From the NCBI RefSeq assembly GCF_901411515.1, contig NZ_CABDUX010000002.1, positions 1,240,001-1,304,000 of the forward strand: a stretch of 64,000 nt of DNA, written 5' to 3'. The stretch is from Raoultibacter phocaeensis. GTDB lineage: Bacteria; Actinomycetota; Coriobacteriia; Coriobacteriales; Eggerthellaceae. The notes beneath the pieces were generated by a model. That model ran no database searches. It was not told where the DNA came from and saw nothing but the letters and a program-made list of their open reading frames with translations. The position numbers and the translations under genes are program-made. Positions 8,609 to 15,923 of this stretch are shown piece by piece (within the stretch, counting starts at the first letter, position 1; every line of letters starts with the position of its first letter).

Positions 8609-9302
8609 CGTTTTTCCTTCTCACCTTTCGCCGAATGCATGCTCGGGCGTCGATGTTGTCTGAGCCTATGCAAATCAAGCCGCCGCCTGCAATTGTATCT
8701 TTGCAGATGAGGCTCTTAAGGATACGTAACCGAACGGGAGGTATTTCGTGTACATCTCGCCCGCCGGGTGCCACGCGAGGGCCATTTGCTTGCCTACTAT
8801 TCTGAGTTCCCGTCTCCTGTCATCCATCATGTGCCGCCTAGGCGCTCCCCGGACTTCGACTCTTTTACTACCTGCACTTTTTGCTCAAAGACGGTTTAAA
8901 TCAGTACAAAATGACGGTTACGAACGATCTTTTATAGGGATAATAGAGTACGTCTATGGCATCGAACTGGTATTCTCTATTTCTTCCCTATATAGTGCGA
9001 GCTTGTAAAGCGGTGTAAACCGTTCGCAAACGTCATTTCGTGCTAAAACTACGCCGTCTGCCGCAAATAGTCATGATCTCGCGATATCCGCACCTCATCA
9101 AAAGGCTCGTTTTCGGCAGAAGCCCCTGCGCAACAACGGACTCGACAGCTGCGATGTCGCGCAACCCCCCTCGCAAAGTTACAGCTCCGTGACATGAGGA
9201 GCCGATTGGGACCAGGCGCACGCAGCCGCCATCTCGCCTGCTGTACAATGGCCTCGCATGCGAGAGCGCATCGCACTTCCGAACATCGTCATGGAGGACG
9301 CC
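8609..9302. other. 694-bp intergenic stretch with an AT-rich inverted repeat
   Basis: No convincing gene is visible. The middle part (about 8880-9050) is clearly poorer in GC than its flanks and contains nested inverted repeats (see 8907-9040). The last 50 bp hold the ribosome-binding site of the nitroreductase gene. Confidence 0.6.
8907..9040. repeat. 134-bp AT-rich inverted-repeat element
   Basis: Arms 8907-8926 and 9021-9040 pair at 17 of 20 positions (core CGAACG and AAATGACG). A second, inner pair (near 8933-8950 and 8973-8992, TATAGGGA...TAGAG) is also inverted, with asymmetric spacing. It could be a small mobile-element relic or a complex operator; no second copy was noticed in the window. 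Confidence 0.5.
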
Positions 9303-10013
9303 ATGGATCTGTACCCATCGATCGCCCAACGCAAGTCCTGCCGTAAATACGACATGAGGCCCCTCGATACCGAGGTGCTCGATGAGATCGCCCGAGCGAT
9401 CGACGGATTCGAACCGCTGTATCCCGATGTCGCGCTCACGTGGCGCTTCACCAAGAAGGTAAAGGGGCGCTTTCACGTCGACGCACCGCACTATCTGATC
9501 GCAAGCGGAACCGGTGCACCCGGAGAAATGGAAGCTGCCGGCTTTCTGTTCGAGCAGCTCGCCCTTTGGTTCGACGCCATGGATATCGGTTGTGTATGGC
9601 TCGGCTCTTCGAAGGATACCGAAACAACCGACACGAAACAGGATATCATCGTACTCGCCTTCGGCAACGTCGAGGGATCAGCGCACCGCACGCTCGACCA
9701 GTTCAAACGCGTACCGATAGGCGATATCACGAATGCGCCCGACGATACGTGCATCCAAGCCGTCCATCTGGCGCCTTCGGGCATGAACACGCAGCCGTGG
9801 TACCTCGAAAAGCACGGCGATAAGGTGTTCGTATACGAAAAGAAGCTGAAGCCGCCTCTGTCGCTTGCCTACAAGCTTTCCGATATCGACATGGGAATCG
9901 GGCTGTGCCACTACGCCATAGCGTGCAAGGAGGCAGGCAAAAACTTCAGCTTCACCCGCGATACGAGCCTTCCAAACAAGCAAGGCTACCTGCCGTTCGG
10001 GATTATCGAATAA
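9303..10013 (+). CDS. Nitroreductase-family protein
   Basis: 236 residues. It starts with the flavin-binding signature of the family (MDLYPSIAQRKSCRKY), and has SGTGAPGEMEAAG and APSGMNTQPW further on, the latter matching the FMN-contact motif APSxxNxQPW. The layout fits the putative TM-nitroreductase group, in which two half-domains sit in one chain. It probably binds FMN and uses NAD(P)H in the cytoplasm; the substrate is unknown. ATG 9303 is chosen because GGAGG lies 6 bases upstream. No operon partner: the next gene starts 360 bp later behind its own promoter. Confidence 0.85.
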   Translation: MDLYPSIAQRKSCRKYDMRPLDTEVLDEIARAIDGFEPLYPDVALTWRFTKKVKGRFHVDAPHYLIASGTGAPGEMEAAGFLFEQLALWFDAMDIGCVWLGSSKDTETTDTKQDIIVLAFGNVEGSAHRTLDQFKRVPIGDITNAPDDTCIQAVHLAPSGMNTQPWYLEKHGDKVFVYEKKLKPPLSLAYKLSDIDMGIGLCHYAIACKEAGKNFSFTRDTSLPNKQGYLPFGIIE

Positions 10014-10191
10014 AGTACGGGCAGAGGCACCTGCGCAGGCGGCAGCCGATGCGTTGCGACAGACAAAGGGATCACAGGTGCACGCAAGCGTGCTCGGCGG
10101 TACGTTGCGGGCAACGGCGAAAGAAGGTCCGCTGGAGGTTCGCTGAAATCGGCAGACGCATCTGCCCGCCTCGTGCGGTTCCTCATATCGG

Positions 10192-10220
10192 TTGACAACC
10201 CCGCGCCCCCTTGCTACGAT
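10192..10220 (+). promoter_or_regulatory. Sigma-70 promoter for the cyclodeaminase/dehydratase genes
   Basis: TTGACA (10192-10197) and TACGAT (10215-10220) are separated by exactly 17 bp, close to consensus. Transcription would begin near 10227, leaving an untranslated leader of about 147 bases. Confidence 0.7.
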
Positions 10221-10244
10221 GCTACGAAACTTCATACCATGCTT

Positions 10245-10341
10245 GCTCTTTCCCCCGGGTTAGAGCGTACAAGGGCATCGAATCGTATTCCGCTAGGGGC
10301 TATCCGTCAGGATGGTAGGAATAGGATCCGATGCCCTTTTT
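10245..10341 (+). promoter_or_regulatory. Structured 5' leader with terminator-like hairpin (attenuator or riboswitch candidate)
   Basis: A small hairpin (GCTCT 10245-10249 with AGAGC 10262-10266) is followed by a long rod. Arms 10271-10291 and 10318-10338 are near-perfect inverted repeats. Inside them CTATCC pairs with GGATGG around a GTCA loop. The rod ends in a T-run (10337-10341), like an intrinsic terminator placed before the start codon. I cannot match it to a known riboswitch class. Confidence 0.6.
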
Positions 10342-10373
10342 CAATGGTATGACCGCAACGAAAGGAGCTCAGC

Positions 10374-11387
10374 ATGACAACCATACGGGTCTTGAGCGCG
10401 AAAGACGTAGCGCAGGCAATCACGATGGACCGCGTGATCGAAGCCGTCGAATCGGTGTATGCGGCAAAAAGCGTTGGGCAAACCGAGGTGTGGCCCACCG
10501 TGTTCAACGTGTTCGAGGAAGGTAAGGCCGACCTGGACATCAAATCGGGCCATCTGAAAGACCGCGGCCTGTACGGCCACAAAACGGTTTCGTGGTTCGC
10601 AAACAACGAAGACAAGGGACTTCCAGCCTTGTTCGGTCTGATCGCCGTGTACGACGATCAGACCGGAAAGCCGCTGGGCGTCGTAGACGGCACCTACATC
10701 ACGGGGATCAGAACCGGTGCCGCAGGCGCCCTTGGAGCGAAGCATCTTGCCCGCACAGATTCGAAATGCCTGCTCATCATCGGAGCAGGGAACCAGGCGG
10801 TGTTTCAAGCGGCAGCAACGCTCACGCTCATGCCCGCGCTCGAATGCGTGCGCATATACGACCGGGACGCCGCAAAAGAGCATGCATTCGTCGAAGACAT
10901 CGTAGCTCGACTCGCTGATTAGTTCGCCGTCGACGCAGCCGGGGTGCACTTCGAAGCCGTTGAGGATCTCGAAGCGGCCGTTCGTGCAAGCGACATCATA
11001 ATCACGGTAACGTCCGCCCGCGAGCCCATCGTCAAACGCGCGTGGGTGCAGCCGGGCACACACTTTTCGTGCATCGGAGCCGACATGGAAGGCAAGCAGG
11101 AAATAGAGTCGACCATCATGAAAGATGCGCTCGTGTTCGCCGATGACCTCGCGCACTGCAAAGAGGTCGGCGAGATGGAGCTGCCCCTCAAGCAGGGCAT
11201 CATAAGCGAAGAAGACATCGATGGCGAGTTGGGCGACCTCATCACGGGTACGACAGTCGGAAGAACGAGCGACGATCAGATAACCGTGTTCGATGCAACC
11301 GGCATGGCGCTGCTCGACATTGCCACGGCCCACATGGCCCTCGAACTCGCAAAAGCACGCGGGCTCGGTACCGAAGCGCAGCTGTAA
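10374..11387 (+). pseudogene. Ornithine cyclodeaminase/mu-crystallin family gene broken by an in-frame TAG
   Basis: Both halves of one 337-codon gene lie in the same frame, separated only by TAG at 10920-10922. The first half (182 residues) has the NAD-binding CLLIIGAGNQA motif of the family; the second resumes directly with the rest of the Rossmann domain (IIITVTSAREPIV) and reaches the normal C-terminus. CAG to TAG is a single transition, and nothing else is damaged, so this is a recent nonsense mutation, a strain variant or a base-call error. The intact enzyme would be an NAD(P)-dependent imine reductase or cyclodeaminase. It is followed 11 bp later by a threonine-dehydratase-like gene, a pairing also seen in ectoine (EutC/EutB) and beta-hydroxyaspartate pathways. 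Confidence 0.8.
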
Positions 11388-11398
11388 AGGAGATCATC

Positions 11399-12361
11399 AT
11401 GAGTTTTCAGTATCAAGATGTCGAACAGGCCTACAAGCGGATTGAGGAGTACGTGCGCAAAACGCCGCTCGAGGAATCGTTCTACCTCGGAGGCAAAGGG
11501 CGCTCCTACTTTTTCAAACTCGAATCGTTCCAGCGCGCGAAAAGCTTCAAGATCCGCGGGGCGCTCAGCAAGATGACGACGCTTTCCGACGAGGAACGCG
11601 CACGGGGCGTAGCCACCGTCTCATCGGGCAACCACGGCAGCTCGGTCAGCTATGCGGCATCGCTGCTCGACATCGAGAACGCCAAGATCATCGTGCCGAA
11701 ACCGACGCCGAAAAGCAAGATCGACAAGATCGAGTACTTCGGCGGCGAGGCGCTTCTCATGGGCGGCGATTACGACGAAGCGCACGCGCTCGGCATGGCC
11801 TATATCGAAGAGCACGGACTCACCTACATCGACGCGTACGACACCGATCCTCTGGTCTACGCCGGCCAGGGCACGATCGGCATCGAGATCCTTGTGCAGA
11901 ATCCCGACATCGACACCATCATTGTGCCCATAGGGGGCGGCGGCCTCATCACGGGCATCGCCGTCGCGGCAAAAGCGCTCAAACCGTCTATCCGCATCGT
12001 CGGCGTGCAGACCGAGGCCTGTCCTGCCCTCATCGATTCGTACCGCGACGGCGTGCTCTACGCCGAGTACCCGGGGAAGCCGTCCCTCTGCGACGCGCTC
12101 GTAGGCGGTGCAGGTCGCCTGAGCTACGAGATGGCGAAGGATTACGTCGACGAGTTTCTCACGGTATCCGAGGAAACGGTTGCCAAGGCGGTCAGCTTCA
12201 TGGCGAAAGACGAGAAATATATCGCCGAGGCCGGCAGCTGCACGACGGTGGCAGCCGTGATGGACCATGCCGACGCGATCGGCGGCACGAATATCGCGCT
12301 CGTGATTTCGGGCGCGAACATCGACGGCAAGCTTTTGACCGAGCTGCTCGATCGATACTAG
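11399..12361 (+). CDS. PLP-dependent serine/threonine dehydratase-like enzyme
   Basis: 320 residues of fold-type II PLP enzyme. The Schiff-base lysine lies in SFKIRGA, the substrate-loop motif is SSGNHGSSVSYAA, and the phosphate-binding glycine loop is PIGGGGLITG. The length matches catabolic threonine dehydratases without a regulatory ACT domain; hydroxyaspartate dehydratase and EutB-type enzymes look the same at this level. ATG 11401-region is preceded by AAGGAG. It is co-transcribed with the broken cyclodeaminase-like gene upstream, so the two probably act on the same amino or imino acid. The substrate is not assigned. Confidence 0.88.
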   Translation: MSFQYQDVEQAYKRIEEYVRKTPLEESFYLGGKGRSYFFKLESFQRAKSFKIRGALSKMTTLSDEERARGVATVSSGNHGSSVSYAASLLDIENAKIIVPKPTPKSKIDKIEYFGGEALLMGGDYDEAHALGMAYIEEHGLTYIDAYDTDPLVYAGQGTIGIEILVQNPDIDTIIVPIGGGGLITGIAVAAKALKPSIRIVGVQTEACPALIDSYRDGVLYAEYPGKPSLCDALVGGAGRLSYEMAKDYVDEFLTVSEETVAKAVSFMAKDEKYIAEAGSCTTVAAVMDHADAIGGTNIALVISGANIDGKLLTELLDRY

Positions 12362-12367
12362 CGAACC

Positions 12368-12416
12368 CGTATCGAGCGGCGAGGCTCGCAGCCATCGCGA
12401 CCTGCCGCTCGATACG
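12368..12416 (+). terminator. Stem-loop after the dehydratase gene
   Basis: CGTATCGAGCGGC (12368-12380) and GCCGCTCGATACG (12404-12416) form a perfect 13-bp stem directly after the stop codon. There is no strong T-run, so it may be an RNA 3'-end stabiliser or a terminator. Confidence 0.55.
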
Positions 12417-12444
12417 TCACAGCCTTTATGCAAGCATACGGCAA

Positions 12445-12479
12445 GTTGCTTCGGTTAGCCAAATGATAGCCGAAGCAAC
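12445..12479. terminator. Bidirectional stem-loop between convergent genes
   Basis: GTTGCTTCGG (from 12445) pairs with CCGAAGCAAC (to 12479), with the flanking bases extending the stem. It sits between the convergent dehydratase and radical SAM genes and could end transcription from either side. Confidence 0.55.
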
Positions 12480-12487
12480 CTGTTGCT

Positions 12488-13813
12488 CTACGCTGGGCAC
12501 CCGTCGCCGAACAGCAGCTCCCGCTCGGTTCCCGAAAGCGCGTCGCGTGCCTGATCGCGCAGGTTGTTCATGCCGCTGAGGAACTGGCGGTACATCACGA
12601 GCGTGAGGTAGCGCCCGATCGGCGTCAGCGTGAGCTCCTCGGCGTTGTCGGTTTCAAACGCTTTGTTCATGCGCATGAAAGCCATCTCCAAAGGAAGGCC
12701 CGCTTCGACACTCACGCCGAAATCCTCCTTAAACTCCCGCTTGTCCAGCCGCAGACTGTACAGCCTGAGCAGAAAACGGTAGCGCATAAGATCCTTCTTG
12801 CTCATATGCGACTTGCCCATAAGCGACATGCGGCCGTTTCTTATCGCCTCGTTGTATTCGCTGATGCTGAACGTGTTAACGTAGAGATCCCCGTTCAAAT
12901 GGGTAATGGCCCCGCTTCCGATGGCCGGGTACTCCTCGTAGGATATCGCGTACTCGTCGACCATGAGCGCATGGTCTTCCTCCCCGTTTTCACCGAGACG
13001 GTTGAACGTCCACAGCGTCGTGCGCTCGAACAGCGGGTTGTCGCCGCCCGCAAGCACGCCGTCGAGTATCTGGTAGAAACGGTGCTCCCGATCGTAGTCC
13101 ATAGCACCGAGCGTGTCGACCATCTTGCGCGTCGTGGCGGACGACACGTACAAAGGCGAGAACGTCACCTGCCGGCACCCGCTCTGCACGATCTTTTCAA
13201 GATCGGCGATCAGAATCTCCTCGGTCTGCGAGGGAAAATTGAAGATCATATCCACGTTCAGGGAATCGAAGTAGGGCTTCGCCTCGTCGATGCGCTCGAG
13301 TATCTCTTCCCCGCTGCCGTATTTCTTGTAGCGGTCCATCTGCTTGAGCAGATCGTTGTCGAAGCTCTGAACGCCCACCGAAAGGCGCTGCACGCGGCCC
13401 TTGAGCTTTTCTAGGTAAGGGTGGGCAAGATGGTTGGGATTGGTTTCGGAGGAAACCTCTTTGATGCTGAAATTGTCGCGCGCCAAATCGATGGTCTCGC
13501 ACAGCTCGTCGATCATGATGGTGGGCGTGCCGCCTCCGATGTAGATGCTCTCGAAGTCGTAACCCAGATCTTTGAGCATGAGCATCTCTTTGCGCATGCT
13601 CGCGAAATACGGCGCGGCAACCTCTTTGCGGTACGGATAGCGGTTGAAGCTGCAGTACGGGCACAGAACCTGGCAGAACGGCACGTGCATGTACAGCATG
13701 TACTTCTGTCCCGGCTTCGGAAGCGGCATCATCGCCTCATCGGTCGGCGCAAGCGCCAACTGTCGTTTCGTCATAGTTTTGACAATACCCGTAAGGATAC
13801 GTTCGGATAGCAT
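12488..13813 (-). CDS. HemN-like radical SAM protein (coproporphyrinogen III oxidase family)
   Basis: 441 residues. The radical SAM cluster motif is CQVLCPYC (CxxxCxxC) near residue 48. It is followed by the family motif YIGGGTPT, SSETNPNHL and RLSVGVQSFD, and by a HemN-type C-terminal domain. The protein could oxidise coproporphyrinogen, or act on haem like the HutW/ChuW group. The motif is CxxxCxxC without the extra cysteine of true HemN (CxxxCxxCxC; here the fourth position is a Phe following Ser), which argues for a divergent role. AAGGAG lies just before ATG 13813. It stands alone between convergent neighbours. Confidence 0.85.
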   Translation of the reverse strand: MLSERILTGIVKTMTKRQLALAPTDEAMMPLPKPGQKYMLYMHVPFCQVLCPYCSFNRYPYRKEVAAPYFASMRKEMLMLKDLGYDFESIYIGGGTPTIMIDELCETIDLARDNFSIKEVSSETNPNHLAHPYLEKLKGRVQRLSVGVQSFDNDLLKQMDRYKKYGSGEEILERIDEAKPYFDSLNVDMIFNFPSQTEEILIADLEKIVQSGCRQVTFSPLYVSSATTRKMVDTLGAMDYDREHRFYQILDGVLAGGDNPLFERTTLWTFNRLGENGEEDHALMVDEYAISYEEYPAIGSGAITHLNGDLYVNTFSISEYNEAIRNGRMSLMGKSHMSKKDLMRYRFLLRLYSLRLDKREFKEDFGVSVEAGLPLEMAFMRMNKAFETDNAEELTLTPIGRYLTLVMYRQFLSGMNNLRDQARDALSGTERELLFGDGCPA

Positions 13814-14126
13814 GGTATCTCCTTGGATCTAAAAAGCAAACGATCCCATAGTAAGGCTTTTCGGTGCTCTGCGCGGCTCCTTTTTACCTATTTGCTAGGA
13901 AAAGACGATAGAGACGACATATCGAGCGCATTCGAAAAGCCCGCAAGCGCTCCCTTTTCGCCATTACGCCATGATCGGGCTTTTAAGAACAAAGGAATGC
14001 AGTCTGTCTAAGATCAAGAGAAAGGCTTGGAGCATCCGCACGGGAGCACTCCAAGCCATAATCGATACCCCTAGCAAATACCCGCTTATCCCTCAGCGAA
14101 TAACCAGCTCGAGGCTATCTGCGTTC
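13814..14126. other. Intergenic stretch
   Basis: No gene seen. It contains the promoter side of the radical SAM gene and the terminator of the MFS gene at 14127. Confidence 0.6.
14024..14057 (-). terminator. Intrinsic terminator of the 19569-14127 operon
   Basis: GGCTTGGAG (14024-14032) and CTCCAAGCC (14049-14057) form a perfect 9-bp stem. On the minus strand the stem is followed by TTTCTCTT. It lies about 70 bp after the MFS stop codon. Confidence 0.7.
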
Positions 14127-15434
14127 TTACTCTGCCTCACTTTTAGCGGCAAGTTCTTTGGCTGCTTCTTCTTCCATAATCGTGAGCTGCTTGTTCTTCT
14201 TGGCGAACAGCATGCACGTTGCAGAGGCAACCACGAATATCGCAGCGATGATGAATGCGCCGTTCCATCCGAGAGCACTCCCCGAAATGGCCGCCACCAA
14301 GGGAACGCCGATGGCATCGAAGATGGGTTTACCGAGAAATACTAGGCCGTAGATCTGAGCGAAGTTCTTCGGCCCTAGATACATCGTGGTCGCAGAAGAG
14401 AAGCAAACGGCAGAAGAGCTCAAAGCCGCACCAAAGAAAAATCCGGCAACGAATAACACGACGAGATTGGTGCCCCACAGCATAATCACGATAAGGGCGA
14501 TAGCAGCAAGATAATTGATGATGGAGTACGCCCAGCGCGGGCCCACTTTGTCCACGATAAGACCTGCGGCAATTTTTCCGCAGCAGCCGGCAAACGCAAG
14601 GAACGTCATAAACATACCTGCTGTGCCAAGATCGACGCCGTTGCCGACGAGAAACGTCGGGAAGTTCTGCAACGGGCCCTGCTCGCCTATACCGATGAGG
14701 GCGAACGACAGCGCAATCAACCAGAACGTCGCGGTTTTCAAAGCCGACTTGCGGTCGAGCCCCACGAGCTTGGCAGCCCCTGCCCGGACCGCTTCCTGAG
14801 CGGCTTCCGCCTCGGTCACCCCGTCAGGAAGAAGTCCGATGTCCTGTGGCCTCCATCTCAGAATGAACGCAGAGACGAACAGTACGATAAATGCGATTAC
14901 GCCGAGCGTGATCGCAGCCTGCTGCCAATCGCCGCCCGCTGTCGCAGAAGAGATGATGCTCGTGGTGATATAGGAACCGGGCAACGTGGCGCACCAGGTG
15001 ATGCCGATAGCGATGCCGCGGCGTTTGACGAACCAGTTCGACGGAATTCCGGAAAGAATGATCATGCCGCCAAGTGCGCTACCAAGGCCCATGACTACAT
15101 AGGCTGCGTACACCATCCACAGTTCGTTCATGAACCCGAGAATGAAAAAACCGCCCGAAAAAAGAAAAGCCGACAGAATCAAGGCGCCGCGAACCTTTAT
15201 CTTCTCAACGATATCACCCACGACCAAGCTGAAAAAGCCAACGACGAGAGCGAAGATGGAGAATCCGAGCGCCACCTGCGTCGGATCGGCACCGAGCATC
15301 TCGGTCATGGGCACTTTGAACATACTGAAAGAATAGAGCCCGAAGCCTTGGGTGACAACGCCCACGATAAAGGCGATGAGAACCATGAACCACCCTTTTG
15401 CGAAAAACGGACTGCTTTTCTTTACCTCATCCAT
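14127..15434 (-). CDS. MFS transporter (OFA-like)
   Basis: 435 residues with twelve predicted membrane helices and a central hydrophilic loop (about residues 190-235). The general layout fits the oxalate/formate antiporter-like branch of MFS, which in Eggerthellaceae commonly sits beside Mo-enzyme genes and is thought to carry their substrates or products. It is the last gene of a minus-strand cluster: LuxR, MFS, Mo oxidoreductase, ferredoxin, then this gene, ending at the hairpin 14024-14057. It is not a close copy of the MFS at 18244, so the cluster may import one compound and export another. Confidence 0.85.
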   Translation of the reverse strand: MDEVKKSSPFFAKGWFMVLIAFIVGVVTQGFGLYSFSMFKVPMTEMLGADPTQVALGFSIFALVVGFFSLVVGDIVEKIKVRGALILSAFLFSGGFFILGFMNELWMVYAAYVVMGLGSALGGMIILSGIPSNWFVKRRGIAIGITWCATLPGSYITTSIISSATAGGDWQQAAITLGVIAFIVLFVSAFILRWRPQDIGLLPDGVTEAEAAQEAVRAGAAKLVGLDRKSALKTATFWLIALSFALIGIGEQGPLQNFPTFLVGNGVDLGTAGMFMTFLAFAGCCGKIAAGLIVDKVGPRWAYSIINYLAAIALIVIMLWGTNLVVLFVAGFFFGAALSSSAVCFSSATTMYLGPKNFAQIYGLVFLGKPIFDAIGVPLVAAISGSALGWNGAFIIAAIFVVASATCMLFAKKNKQLTIMEEEAAKELAAKSEAE

Positions 15435-15587
15435 GCTAAACCTCCTTGCTAGCTCATATGCAGGTTTCGCCGAAATAAAACCTGATGTTTTGATGGCGGC
15501 GAGACCGGCATCCCTTAAGGCAGGTCACCTGCCCAAGCGGGTGCCGCCCGCCGTCGACGGCGACGGACGGCACCCCACGTTATATGG

Positions 15588-15923
15588 TTACGCCGTGAAG
15601 ATGGAGCAGTGGCGTCCTTCGGCTTCCTTTACCATGTCGGCGAGGGACCCGATCTTAAGCGCACGCGTCGGACAACCGCTCACGCACAGGGGGTTCGAAT
15701 TGACCTCGTAGCACGCAGCACATTTGTCGAGAACCGGTGCCACGAGATGGTACTGGCGCAGCACTCCTTCGACGAGGAACGGCTCGCGCCGCTCGCAGCG
15801 CATCCAATCCTCATCGTAGGGATAGCGATGGGTCTCGCGACATGCCGCCTCGCAGCTGAAGCAGCCGTTGCAGTCGTCCAGATCAAGCAGAAGCGCAATA
15901 CCTTTTCCATCGACTCTGCTCAT
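15588..15923 (-). CDS. 4Fe-4S ferredoxin subunit of the Mo oxidoreductase
   Basis: 111 residues with eight cysteines in two groups: CNGCFSCEAAC (residues 18-28) and CAACYEVNSNPLCVSGC (68-84), enough for two [4Fe-4S] clusters. It resembles a shortened DMSO-reductase-type B subunit. Its ATG overlaps the stop of the Mo enzyme (TAATG), so translation is coupled and the proteins are probably made in equal amounts. It should pass electrons to or from the Mo subunit. No membrane anchor subunit follows, so the electron partner is unknown. Confidence 0.9.
   Translation of the reverse strand: MSRVDGKGIALLLDLDDCNGCFSCEAACRETHRYPYDEDWMRCERREPFLVEGVLRQYHLVAPVLDKCAACYEVNSNPLCVSGCPTRALKIGSLADMVKEAEGRHCSIFTA

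Noticed and set aside
8748-9008. An 86-residue plus-strand frame between DUF389 and nitroreductase genes
   Set aside because: No ribosome-binding site, AT-rich end covering the inverted repeat, and no recognisable pattern.
10920-10922. Pyrrolysine or other recoding of the in-frame TAG
   Set aside because: No pyrrolysine genes or insertion structure are visible here, the family has no special residue at this point, and a single CAG to TAG transition is simpler.
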